From positions 1,488,001 to 1,552,000 of the forward strand of contig NZ_AP027055.1 in assembly GCF_027924905.1 (NCBI RefSeq): 64,000 bases of DNA. Reading direction: 5' to 3'. Under the pieces are notes generated by a model. It was not told the origin of the DNA. It ran no database searches and was given only the letters and a program-made list of their open reading frames with translations. Every line of letters starts with the position of its first letter. The first letter of the stretch is position 1. Source of the stretch: Limnohabitans sp. INBF002 (GTDB taxonomy: Bacteria; Pseudomonadota; Gammaproteobacteria; Burkholderiales; Burkholderiaceae_C). Shown here piece by piece: positions 8,583 through 17,401 of this stretch. A program made the position numbers and the translations under genes.

Positions 8583-11500
8583 TCAATAACTCAACTGCTG
8601 CCAAGCCTTATCCAGTCGCTTCACACTCACCGGCTGAGGCGTGCGCAGCTCTTGCGCGAAGAAGCTCACACGCAGCTCTTCCAATAGCCACCTGAACTCT
8701 TGCATGCGCGCATCGGTCACGCCTTTGCGCTCGGCCACCAAGCGCCAATACTTTTGCTCCAGCGGTTTGAGTTCGGCCAGTTTGGCGGCATCGCGTGCGG
8801 GGTCGGCGCGCAGTTTGTCGAGGCGTAGCACCACGGCTTTGAGGTAGCGGGCAAAGTGTTGCAGCTGGCTAAATGGCGTGTCGGTGATGAAGCGTTTGCC
8901 CACCAAGCGCTGCAGTTGCTGAGCGGCGTCGGCCACGCTGTCGGGACTGGTTTTGGTGTCTTTGACTTTGCGGTTGGCAGCGGCAAATTCGGTCAGCACG
9001 GTGGCGGCCAAACGGGCTACTTCGTTGGCAATCAATGTCAATCGGCCTCGGCCTTCGTCGAGACGGCGTTTGAAATCGGCCTCGCTTGTTGGAAGTGGGT
9101 CGAGCAAGAAGGCGCGATCCAAAGCCACATCCAAAATTTGCTGTTTCAGTTCTTCGGCGGTGCCGCCGCCTGAGCCGTCAGGCGACTTGCCGACCATCAT
9201 GTACGCGACCGACATTTTTTGCAGGTCGGGTAAGTTTTTCTCCAAGTACTTGAGCGCGTCTTTGATCTGCATGGCAAACAAGCGGCGCAGGCCCGCACGG
9301 TGTTTGGTCGCGGCCACTTCGGGCTCGTCAAACACCTCGATGCACACGGCGTCGCCCACATCCACCAAGGCCGGAAAGCCAATGAGGGTTTGGTTGCCTT
9401 TGGTGATCTCCATCAACTCGGGCAGCTCGCCAAAAGTCCAGCTGGTGTAACGCTGAGCAGCAGACGCAGCAACAGACGCCACACGACCAGAAGGTGTTGG
9501 CTGATGGGGAGCCGCGGGTGACGATTTCTGTGAGGCATGAGGAACCCGCGGCTCCCCATCAGCCAACGCCGCAGCTCCGTCAACGCCCGCACCAACGCCA
9601 GCACTCAAAGTACCCACACCTTTCAAAGCCGCCAACGCCTGAAACGCACCACGCGCTTGGCTGCCCAACTCGGCTTTCAACGCGCCCAAGTTGCGACCGT
9701 GGCCCAACTGGCGCCCGTGTTCGTCCACCACCCGAAAGTTCATGAACAGGTGCTGGGCCAGCATGTCGAGCTTGAAGTCGGCGCGCTTCACGTCCACTTG
9801 GGTGGCATCGCGCACCAGCTTGAGCAAGGCATCCACCAACGGCCCAGAACCAAACACCACGTCAGCCGACAAAGCCTCGGTCAAGCGGGCGGCGCTGTCA
9901 GGCAACGGCACCAAACGCGAGCGAGGGCGTTGGTGCAAGGTTTTGAGTAAGGCGTGAATTTTTTGGTTCAGCATGCCCGGCACCAACCACTCGGCGCGTT
10001 CTTCGCTGACTTGGTTCAGCACAAACAGCGGCACGGTCACGGTCAGGCCGTCTTTGGCGTCGCCGGGTTCGTGCAAATAATCGGCCGCGCAGTCCACACC
10101 GCCCATACGCAGCGTCTTCGGAAACGCTTGCGTGGTGATGCCCGCGGCTTGGTGGCGCATCAGCTCTTCGCGACTGAGGTGCAGCAGCTTGGGCTGGCGT
10201 TTCACCTCGTCGCGGTACCAGCTTTCCAGCGTCACCAAGCCGCACACGTCGGCGGGCAACTGCTGGTCGTAAAAGGCGTAAATCAGCGCGTCGTCCACCA
10301 ACACGTCTTGGCGGCGCGACTTGTGTTCTAGCTCTTCCACTTGCGCGATGAGCTTTTGGTTGGCAGCCAAGAACGGCAGCTTGGTGTCAAGCTCGCCCGC
10401 CACCAAAGCTTCGCGGATGAAGATTTCGCGTGCGCCGGCCAAGTCCACTTTGCTGTAACTGACGCGGCGGCCGTTGTAGACCACCAAGCCGTACAAGGTG
10501 GCGCGCTCTAGGGCTTTGACTTCGCCCGCTTTCTTTTCCCAATGTGGGTCGAGCAATTGTTTTTTCAGCAAATGGCTGCCCACTTGCTCTAACCACTGCG
10601 GCTCGATGGCGGCGATGCCACGGCCAAACAAGCGCGTGGTCTCGACCAACTCAGCCACCACCAACCAGCGCCCCGGCTTCTTGCGCAAGTGCGCGCCGGG
10701 GTGCGGGTAAAACTTGATGCTGCGCGCACCCAAATATTCGTTGCTGCTGGTTTGCCCTGCGGCGGGTTCGAGCTTGCAGCCCACGTTGCCCAGCAAGCCC
10801 GCCAACATAGACAAATGCAGCTGCTCGTAACTGGCGGGCAAGGTGTTCAAGCGCCATTTGTGCTCCGTCACCACGGTCAACAACTGCGAGTGGGTATCGC
10901 GCCATTCGCGCACACGGCGCACGTTGATGAAGTTTTGACGCAACAGCGCTTCGTATTGGCGGTTGCTCAGCTTGTGCACGGCAGGCACGCCGGTTGCCCC
11001 CACTTGGATGGTGCCTTGTTTGTGAGCCTGTGGCTTGCCGCCGAGTTGCAGCTTGCCCATGCTCTGCGCGTTGACGGCAGCGGGTGCATGCGGCTTGCCG
11101 CCGCGTGCGTTGTCTAGCCAATGCCAGAGGTTGAGGTAGCCGCTGAATTCGCTGCGGTCGTCGTCAAACTTGGCGTGCGCTTGGTCGGCGGCAGCCTGCG
11201 CTTCCATCGGGCGGTCACGCACATCTTGCACGCTCAAGGCCGAGGCGATGACCAACACTTCGTCTAAAGCGTTGCGGTCACGCGCTTCCAAAATCATGCG
11301 ACCCACGCGCGGGTCGAGGGGCAGTCTGGACAACTCGCGGCCCATGGGCGTGAGTTCGTTGTCGTCATCCACCGCACCGAGTTCGCTCAAAAGTTGGTAG
11401 CCGTCGGCGATGGCTTTGGGGCGTGGCGCCTCCAAGAACGGGAACTGCTCCACGTTGCCCAAATGCAGCGACTTCATGCGCAAGATCACACCGGCCAGCG

Positions 11501-12767
11501 AGCTGCGCAAAATTTCGGGGTCGGTGAATTTCGTTCTGCCGTTGAAATCCACTTCGTCGTACAAGCGAATGCAAATGCCGTTGGCCACGCGACCACATCG
11601 GCCTGCGCGTTGGTTGGCCGCGGCTTGGCTGATGGGCTCGACCATCAACTGCTCCACCTTGCTGCGCCAGCTGTAACGCTTCACGCGGGCGGTGCCTGCA
11701 TCAATCACATAACGAATGCCAGGCACGGTCAGCGAGGTTTCAGCCACGTTGGTGGCCAGCACAATGCGGCGCCCGCCACGCGTGTCGAACACGCGGTCTT
11801 GCTCGGCGCTGGACAGGCGCGCGAACAGCGGCAGCACTTCAGCGCTGCGCATCACGGGCGAGTGGCTCAGGTGCGCGCGCAGGTGGTCGGCGGCTTCGCG
11901 AATCTCGCGCTCGCCAGGCAAAAACACCAAGATGTCACCTTGCTGCGAGGGGTTGCTCCACAGCTCGTCCACGCCGTCAGAAATGGCGTTATTCAAGTCG
12001 TAATCACGGCTTTCTTCGAAGGGGCGATAGCGCATCTCCACGGGAAAGGTGCGGCCCGAGACCATCAAGACTGGCGCGGGGCATAACACCATGCCCCCAC
12101 GCTCCCCCACTTCGTGTGGGTCGCTGCCCCCCGAGGGGGCTGAGCCCGCCTTGGGGCGGCCCTGCGCCGGCCTCATCGACGCAAAGTGCTGCGCAAACCG
12201 GTCGGCGTCAATCGTGGCCGAGGTGACGATGATTTTGAGGTCCGGCCTGCGCGGCAAGATTTCGCGCAAGTAGCCCAGCAGAAAGTCGATGTTCAGGCTG
12301 CGCTCGTGGGCCTCGTCAATGATGATGGTGTCGTAGGCTTTGAGCAGCGGGTCGGTTTGGGTTTCGGCCAGCAAGATGCCGTCGGTCATCAACTTGACCG
12401 AAGCGTCTTTGCTCAGTCGGTCTTGAAACCGCACCTTGAAACCCACCACATCGCCCAAGGGCGTGTTCAGCTCTTCGGCAATGCGCTTGGCCACCGAACT
12501 GGCGGCAATGCGGCGCGGCTGCGTGTGGCCAATGATTTGTTTGCGTTGCCCAGGCTTGGGGTTGGCCCCCAATTCGCGCCCTTGCCCGCGGCCCAGAGCC
12601 AGCGCCATTTTGGGCAGCTGCGTGGTTTTGCCAGAGCCCGTTTCGCCACACACGATGACCACTTGGTGGGCCTGCATGGCGGCCATGATTTCCTCGCGTC
12701 TGGCCGAGACGGGCAACGATTCTGGAAATTCAATCTGGAAGGGAACGGACGTGGACAAAACAGGCAC
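8583..12767 (-). CDS. hrpA: ATP-dependent RNA helicase HrpA (DEAH box)
   Basis: Large DEAH-box helicase of about 1,394 residues (E. coli HrpA is about 1,300). HrpA acts on RNA and stalled ribosomes. Visible motifs are CGETGSGKTTQLPK (Walker A), TQPRRIAA, IIIDEAHERSLN (DEAH), TSATID, NVAETSLTVPGI and QRAGRCGRV. The OB-fold and the HrpA-specific C-terminal domains follow. The start is uncertain: homology begins near FQIEFPESLPVSARR, and GTG 12767 is one choice, with TTG 12758 and GTG 12827 also open. Two palindromic repeats are inserted in frame (9496-9567 and about 12090-12176). A low-complexity linker lies between the motor and C-terminal parts (about 10975-11110). Confidence 0.92.
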   Translation of the reverse strand: MPVLSTSVPFQIEFPESLPVSARREEIMAAMQAHQVVIVCGETGSGKTTQLPKMALALGRGQGRELGANPKPGQRKQIIGHTQPRRIAASSVAKRIAEELNTPLGDVVGFKVRFQDRLSKDASVKLMTDGILLAETQTDPLLKAYDTIIIDEAHERSLNIDFLLGYLREILPRRPDLKIIVTSATIDADRFAQHFASMRPAQGRPKAGSAPSGGSDPHEVGERGGMVLCPAPVLMVSGRTFPVEMRYRPFEESRDYDLNNAISDGVDELWSNPSQQGDILVFLPGEREIREAADHLRAHLSHSPVMRSAEVLPLFARLSSAEQDRVFDTRGGRRIVLATNVAETSLTVPGIRYVIDAGTARVKRYSWRSKVEQLMVEPISQAAANQRAGRCGRVANGICIRLYDEVDFNGRTKFTDPEILRSSLAGVILRMKSLHLGNVEQFPFLEAPRPKAIADGYQLLSELGAVDDDNELTPMGRELSRLPLDPRVGRMILEARDRNALDEVLVIASALSVQDVRDRPMEAQAAADQAHAKFDDDRSEFSGYLNLWHWLDNARGGKPHAPAAVNAQSMGKLQLGGKPQAHKQGTIQVGATGVPAVHKLSNRQYEALLRQNFINVRRVREWRDTHSQLLTVVTEHKWRLNTLPASYEQLHLSMLAGLLGNVGCKLEPAAGQTSSNEYLGARSIKFYPHPGAHLRKKPGRWLVVAELVETTRLFGRGIAAIEPQWLEQVGSHLLKKQLLDPHWEKKAGEVKALERATLYGLVVYNGRRVSYSKVDLAGAREIFIREALVAGELDTKLPFLAANQKLIAQVEELEHKSRRQDVLVDDALIYAFYDQQLPADVCGLVTLESWYRDEVKRQPKLLHLSREELMRHQAAGITTQAFPKTLRMGGVDCAADYLHEPGDAKDGLTVTVPLFVLNQVSEERAEWLVPGMLNQKIHALLKTLHQRPRSRLVPLPDSAARLTEALSADVVFGSGPLVDALLKLVRDATQVDVKRADFKLDMLAQHLFMNFRVVDEHGRQLGHGRNLGALKAELGSQARGAFQALAALKGVGTLSAGVGAGVDGAAALADGEPRVPHASQKSSPAAPHQPTPSGRVASVAASAAQRYTSWTFGELPELMEITKGNQTLIGFPALVDVGDAVCIEVFDEPEVAATKHRAGLRRLFAMQIKDALKYLEKNLPDLQKMSVAYMMVGKSPDGSGGGTAEELKQQILDVALDRAFLLDPLPTSEADFKRRLDEGRGRLTLIANEVARLAATVLTEFAAANRKVKDTKTSPDSVADAAQQLQRLVGKRFITDTPFSQLQHFARYLKAVVLRLDKLRADPARDAAKLAELKPLEQKYWRLVAERKGVTDARMQEFRWLLEELRVSFFAQELRTPQPVSVKRLDKAWQQLSY
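9496..9567. repeat. 24-nt perfect inverted repeat inside hrpA
   Basis: Two perfectly complementary 24-nt arms (9496-9519 and 9544-9567) flank a 24-nt spacer. The core of the arm is GGCTGATGGGGAGCCGCGGG. The unit lies in frame within hrpA and encodes a Pro/Ala/Ser-rich linker (LADGEPRVPHAS onward) not expected in HrpA. Two head-to-head copies around a spacer is the layout of a REPIN or small palindromic mobile unit. I found no second copy in this window. Confidence 0.75.
12090..12176. repeat. GC-rich multi-palindrome repeat inserted in hrpA
   Basis: A dense run of short palindromes: cccccacttcgtgtgggt, gccccccgagggggc and gcccgccttggggcggcc. It resembles intergenic palindromic repeats I recall from Comamonadaceae genomes. 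Here it lies inside hrpA, between FAQHF and APVLMVSGRTFPVE. Those two segments are nearly contiguous in ordinary HrpA. It adds about 33 residues (SMRPAQGRPKAGSAPSGG and onward) without breaking the frame. Confidence 0.75.
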
Positions 12768-12850
12768 TAACTTGATAGACAATCCGCAATTATCCCCGTC
12801 CGGCTTCCACCGAACACGCTCACCCACTTACCCGCCACAAACCAGCCCAC

Positions 12851-14200
12851 ATGTCCGCCGTTTTTGACTTCACCTTTGTGCCTTGGTTCCGTTCGGTCGC
12901 GCCCTACATTCACATGCATCGCGGCAAGACCTTTGTGGTCGGCATCGCGGGCGAGGCCATTGCCGCAGGCAAGCTGCCCAACTTGGCACAAGACTTGGCG
13001 CTCATCCAAAGCATGGGCGTGCGCATTGTGTTGGTGCACGGCTTTCGCCCACAGGTGAACGAGCAACTGGCCGCCAAAGGCCACGTGCCCCACTACTCAC
13101 ACGGCATGCGCATCACTGACGGCGTGGCCCTCGACTGCGCACAAGAAGCCGCAGGCCAACTGCGCTTTGAGATTGAAGCCGCTTTCAGCCAAGCCCTGCC
13201 CAACACGCCCATGGCAGGTGCCACGGTGCGCGTGATTTCTGGCAACTTCATCACCGCTCGCCCTGTGGGCATCTTGGACGGCGTGGACTTTCAACACTCA
13301 GGCCTCGTGCGCAAAGTGGACGTGGCGGGCATCACCCAAACCCTCGCCTCGGGCTCCATGGTGCTCATCTCGCCGTTTGGCTTCTCACCGACCGGCGAAG
13401 CGTTCAACCTGACCATGGAAGAAGTAGCCACGTCTGTGGCCACCGCTTTGCAAGCTGACAAACTGCTGTTTGTGACCGAAACCCCGGGTATTCGCATCAA
13501 CCCTGCGGAGCCTGCCAGCGAAGACAACCCCATCGACACCGAGTTGCCTTTGGACGCAGCCAAAAAACTGCTGGCCACCCTGCCCCACACCACAGACCCC
13601 TCCGACATTGCGTTTTACTTGCAGCACTGCGTGAAGGCCTGTGAGACGGGCGTGGAGCGTAGCCACATCTTGCCGTTTGCGGTGGATGGTTCGCTGCTGC
13701 TGGAGGTGTACATGCATGACGGCATCGGCACCATGGTGGTGGACGAGAAGCTGGAAGAACTTCGCGAAGCCACACACGAAGATGTGGGCGGTATCTTGCA
13801 ACTGATTGAACCCTTTGAGAAAGACGGCTCGCTGGTCAAACGCGACCGCAATGAGATTGAGCGTGATGTGGGCCAATACACCGTCATTGAGCATGACGGC
13901 GTGATCTTTGCCTGCGCCGCGCTGTACCCCTACCCCGAAGCCCAAACCGCTGAGATGGCGGCACTCACCGTGTCACCCCAATCGCAAGGTCAAGGCGATG
14001 GTGAAAAGATCTTGAAGCGCATCGAACAGCGCGCCCGTAACAAAGGCCTCAAGAGCATTTTTGTGTTGACCACGCGCACCAAACATTGGTTCTTGAAACG
14101 CGGTTTTATGCAGGTCGACCCCGATTGGTTACCCGAAGCCCGCAAGCGCAAATACAACTGGGACCGCAAGAGCTTGGTCTTGGTGAAAAAGCTGTCATAA
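12851..14200 (+). CDS. argA: N-acetylglutamate synthase (amino-acid N-acetyltransferase)
   Basis: First enzyme of arginine biosynthesis, transferring acetyl from acetyl-CoA to glutamate in the cytosol; 449 residues, the usual ArgA length. Residues about 10-285 form the amino acid kinase-like domain (FVVGIAGEAIAAGKLPN, LVHGFRPQVNEQL), which binds arginine for feedback inhibition. Residues about 300-445 form the GNAT domain (EIERDVGQYTVIEHDG, LTVSPQSQGQGDGEKIL). The promoter must lie in the short region shared with the hrpA 5' end. A strong hairpin terminator follows directly. Confidence 0.95.
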   Translation: MSAVFDFTFVPWFRSVAPYIHMHRGKTFVVGIAGEAIAAGKLPNLAQDLALIQSMGVRIVLVHGFRPQVNEQLAAKGHVPHYSHGMRITDGVALDCAQEAAGQLRFEIEAAFSQALPNTPMAGATVRVISGNFITARPVGILDGVDFQHSGLVRKVDVAGITQTLASGSMVLISPFGFSPTGEAFNLTMEEVATSVATALQADKLLFVTETPGIRINPAEPASEDNPIDTELPLDAAKKLLATLPHTTDPSDIAFYLQHCVKACETGVERSHILPFAVDGSLLLEVYMHDGIGTMVVDEKLEELREATHEDVGGILQLIEPFEKDGSLVKRDRNEIERDVGQYTVIEHDGVIFACAALYPYPEAQTAEMAALTVSPQSQGQGDGEKILKRIEQRARNKGLKSIFVLTTRTKHWFLKRGFMQVDPDWLPEARKRKYNWDRKSLVLVKKLS

Positions 14201-14228
14201 AAAACGGGGCTAACAAGCCCCGTTTTTA
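14199..14228. terminator. Bidirectional intrinsic terminator, argA/dsbB
   Basis: An 11-bp stem (aaaacggggct / agccccgtttt) closes a short loop, with T-runs on both strands. It lies between the convergent ends of argA and dsbB and can serve both. Confidence 0.88.
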
Positions 14229-14244
14229 TTTAGCAAATGTCAGT

Positions 14245-14799
14245 TTATGACGCCACGTCTTCGGTCGCGTTTTCGTCAGTCGTCACCGGTTGATACAGCA
14301 AGAGAGCTACGGTGGCCAAGGCCAACAGCCCCAAACCCACAAACGCCACAAACGACCAGTTGGCAATCGAGCCACCCAAGAAAGTCCAATCGACTTTTGA
14401 GCAATCACCACCACCTTTGAAGATCATGGGAATGGCGCGTTGCAGTGGGAAAGTTTCAATCATGCCGTAGAAGTCGCGGCCACACGACACCACCTCGGGC
14501 GGGTACCACTGCAGCCATGTTTGGCGTGCTGCCACATAGGCACCGCTGCCTGCGAGCAACACCAACCAGCTGCCCACGACCAGCGAGGTTTTGCGCCCGG
14601 ACAAGCCTGCGCCCAACAAGGCCACCAAACCCATCAACACCATCACATAACGCTGCACGATGCACATGGGGCATGGCTCTAAACCCACCACATGCTGTAA
14701 ATACATGCCAAAGCTCAGCAAACCCGCACACACCAAGAAGATGAACAAGCAAACGCGGCGAGGACTATCCAAAAGTTTTACAAACACAACTGTCTCCAA
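14245..14799 (-). CDS. dsbB: Disulfide bond formation protein B
   Basis: Inner-membrane quinone-linked oxidase that re-oxidises DsbA, 184 residues. It has four predicted helices (about 15-35, 45-62, 68-90, 145-168). The first redox pair is in GLEPCPMCIVQR. The second pair is formed by C105-like VVSCGRDF and GGDCSKVDW in the periplasmic loop. LEPCPMCIVQRYVM is diagnostic. It is divergent from the cysteine dioxygenase-rhodanese gene with a 74-nt gap, so the two may share regulation. Confidence 0.93.
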   Translation of the reverse strand: METVVFVKLLDSPRRVCLFIFLVCAGLLSFGMYLQHVVGLEPCPMCIVQRYVMVLMGLVALLGAGLSGRKTSLVVGSWLVLLAGSGAYVAARQTWLQWYPPEVVSCGRDFYGMIETFPLQRAIPMIFKGGGDCSKVDWTFLGGSIANWSFVAFVGLGLLALATVALLLYQPVTTDENATEDVAS

Positions 14800-14873
14800 A
14801 GGGGCTAGGCTTGATTGTCGCTGTGAAACAATCAGAGCAGACGCGACCAGCGCACATTACACGATACAAAGCC

Positions 14874-17066
14874 ATGACTTTACGCACGCCACAGCTCGCC
14901 GATACACCCCGTTTACACAACTTCGTCACCCAGCTGGATGCCTTGCTCACCAGCACCTCTGACGAAGCCGCCATTTTGGCGAGCGGCAAAACCCTGCTGG
15001 CCGAGCTGGTGACCCAAGACGATTGGCTGCCTGACCAGTACGCCCAGCCCAACCCCGAGCGCTACCAACAGTTTTTGCTTTATGCCGACCCTGATGACCG
15101 TTTTTCGGTGGTCAGCTTTGTGTGGGGCCCCGGCCAAGCCACACCCATCCACGACCACACCGTGTGGGGCTTGATTGGCATGTTGCGCGGCGCTGAGCTG
15201 TGCCAGCCTTTTGCCAAAAATGCGCAAGGCCATTGGCAACCCAGCGGAGAACAAACCCGCCTGGAGCACGGCCATGTCGAAGCCGTGTCGCCCACCATTG
15301 GCGATGTGCACCGCGTGTGGAACGCGCTGAGTGACCAAGCCTCCATCAGCATCCATGTGTATGGCGCCAACATTGGCAAGGTGAGCCGCCATGTGTTCCA
15401 TGAAGACGGCACGGTGAAAGAATTTATTTCTGGTTACAGCAATGCCAAGGCTGAAGCGCCGCTTGAGTTTCCCCTCGCTGCCTACGCCCGCATTCGCGAA
15501 ACCCTCTTGCAACGCCAAGAAATCGCGATCCTCGACGTGCGCGAGGAAGACCCCTTCGCCCAATGCCACCCACTGTTCGCAGCCAACTTGCCACTGGGCC
15601 GCATCGAAGCCGATGCCTGGACGCGCATCCCGCGTCTCGACACCTTCATCGTGGTGTACGGCACCGCGTTCAATGGCGACGACCTCGCCCTGCCCGCAGC
15701 CCGCACCTTGAAACGCATGGGCTACACCAACGTGCATCTGCTCGCCGGTGGCCTCAAAGGCTGGCAAGACGCAGGCGGCGAAGTGTTCCGCGATGTCAAC
15801 GTGCCTAGCAAGTCGTTTGGTGAGTTGGTCGAGTCCAAGCGCCACACACCGTCTCTGTCAGCGCAAGAAGTCAAAGCCCTCATCGACGCCAAAGCCAATG
15901 TGGTGGTCATGGACGCACGCCGTTTTGACGAATACCAAACCATGAGCATTCCCAGCGGCATCAGCGTGCCAGGCGCTGAGCTGGTGTTGCGTGCCCGCGC
16001 ACTCGCGCCCAATGCCACCACGCGCATCATCGTCAACTGCGCGGGCCGCACACGCAGCATCATCGGCACGCAGTCGCTCATCAACTCGGGCATCCCCAAC
16101 CCCGTGAGCGCCCTGCGCAACGGCACGATTGGTTGGACACTGGCCGGCCAAGAACTGGTCAAAGGCGCAAGCGAGCATTTCCCCGAAGTGGACGATGCCA
16201 CCCGCACCAAAGCAGCGGCCAGCGCATTTGCCGTGGCCATGCGAGCCGGTGTGAAACGCGTGCGCATGGATGAGCTCAACACTTGGCTGGCAGACAACAC
16301 ACGCACCACCTATTTCTTTGATGTGCGCACCCCCGAAGAGTACGCAGCAGGCCATGTGGCAGGCGCACGCAGCGCCCCCGGCGGTCAACTGGTGCAAGAG
16401 ACCGACCACCAAGCCGCCGTGCGCGGCGCACGCATCGTGCTGTGCGACACCGACGGTACGCGTGCCAACATGTCTGCCTCGTGGCTGGCCCAGATGGGTT
16501 GGGAGGTGTACGTGGTAGCAGGTCTCACCGCCGAAGACTTCACACACACCGACACACCGTCGCTGCGAGTGCCTGAGACGCAAGGCAAGGTCACGTCCGT
16601 CAACGTCGAACAAGTCAAAGCTTGGCTGGCCGACCGCAACAGCCACACCGTGGTGCTGGACTTCAGCACCAGCGCCCAATACATCCAAGGCCACATCCAC
16701 AGCGCGTGGTGGGTGCTGCGCACGCAGCTCAAAGAATCACTGGCGGCCGCCCACAAAGGCTACCGCTATGTGTTGACCTGCCAAAACGGCAGCGTGTCAC
16801 GCTTTGCCGTGACCGATGTGCAAGCACTGGCCAAAGCTGGCGTGGACGTGGTGTGGCTGGAAGGCGGCAACGCCGCTTGGCTGGCCGCAGGTGGCAAGCT
16901 GCAAACCGGCGACCACCAAATGGCCGTTGAGCGCGTTGACCGCTACCGCCGCCCCTACGAGGGCACCAACAACCCCGTGGAAGCCATGCAGGGCTACCTC
17001 GACTGGGAGTTTGGTTTGGTCGAACAACTCGCCCGCGATGGCACCCACCATTTCAGGGTGATTTAA
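14874..17066 (+). CDS. Cysteine dioxygenase fused to four rhodanese domains
   Basis: A 730-residue multidomain sulfur enzyme. Residues about 1-190 are a cupin cysteine dioxygenase-like domain with the iron-binding HDHTVWG and a third His in GDVHRVWN. The crosslink Cys of mammalian CDO is absent, as in many bacterial forms. Four rhodanese repeats follow. The first lacks a catalytic Cys (VVYGTAFN), while the others keep it ([25 protein letters not shown]). Start 14874 ([12 protein letters not shown]) is preferred over 14811, which would leave almost no promoter against dsbB. A thiol dioxygenase coupled to sulfane-sulfur transfer is inferred; the true thiol substrate is unknown. Confidence 0.87.
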   Translation: MTLRTPQLADTPRLHNFVTQLDALLTSTSDEAAILASGKTLLAELVTQDDWLPDQYAQPNPERYQQFLLYADPDDRFSVVSFVWGPGQATPIHDHTVWGLIGMLRGAELCQPFAKNAQGHWQPSGEQTRLEHGHVEAVSPTIGDVHRVWNALSDQASISIHVYGANIGKVSRHVFHEDGTVKEFISGYSNAKAEAPLEFPLAAYARIRETLLQRQEIAILDVREEDPFAQCHPLFAANLPLGRIEADAWTRIPRLDTFIVVYGTAFNGDDLALPAARTLKRMGYTNVHLLAGGLKGWQDAGGEVFRDVNVPSKSFGELVESKRHTPSLSAQEVKALIDAKANVVVMDARRFDEYQTMSIPSGISVPGAELVLRARALAPNATTRIIVNCAGRTRSIIGTQSLINSGIPNPVSALRNGTIGWTLAGQELVKGASEHFPEVDDATRTKAAASAFAVAMRAGVKRVRMDELNTWLADNTRTTYFFDVRTPEEYAAGHVAGARSAPGGQLVQETDHQAAVRGARIVLCDTDGTRANMSASWLAQMGWEVYVVAGLTAEDFTHTDTPSLRVPETQGKVTSVNVEQVKAWLADRNSHTVVLDFSTSAQYIQGHIHSAWWVLRTQLKESLAAAHKGYRYVLTCQNGSVSRFAVTDVQALAKAGVDVVWLEGGNAAWLAAGGKLQTGDHQMAVERVDRYRRPYEGTNNPVEAMQGYLDWEFGLVEQLARDGTHHFRVI

Positions 17067-17122
17067 ATATTGCTACAGTCTTGCCTGAAGTTTTTAACCC
17101 TGATCACAGAAAAGCACATCAC

Positions 17123-17395
17123 ATGTCACGCACCGTTCAATGCATCAAACTCGGCACCGAAGCAGAGGGCCTCGATTTGCCACCCTACCCAGGCGAGCTG
17201 GGCAAGCGCATTTGGGAAAGCGTCAGCAAACAAGCTTGGGCCGATTGGATCAAGCAACAAACCATGTTGGTGAACGAAAACCGTTTGAACTTGGCCGACC
17301 TGCGCGCCCGTGAATACCTGAAGCGTCAAATGGAAAAACATTTCTTTGGCGACGGCGCGGACGCTGTGCAAGGCTACGTGCCGCCGAGCGCATAA
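17123..17395 (+). CDS. yggX: Fe(2+)-trafficking protein YggX
   Basis: Oxidative damage protection protein of 90 residues, the normal YggX size. The start at 17123 gives [18 protein letters not shown], the family N terminus with its single conserved Cys. [20 protein letters not shown] and [16 protein letters not shown] are strongly conserved. In enterobacteria YggX protects iron-sulfur clusters and shuttles ferrous iron. It lies 6 nt ahead of the mnmC-like gene. Confidence 0.95.
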   Translation: MSRTVQCIKLGTEAEGLDLPPYPGELGKRIWESVSKQAWADWIKQQTMLVNENRLNLADLRAREYLKRQMEKHFFGDGADAVQGYVPPSA

Positions 17396-17401
17396 ACCTG
17401 C

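Noticed and set aside
9197..12770. Many long plus-strand and out-of-frame ORFs across hrpA
   Set aside because: They are shadows created by GC-rich codon use in hrpA, with His/Arg-rich translations and no family motifs.
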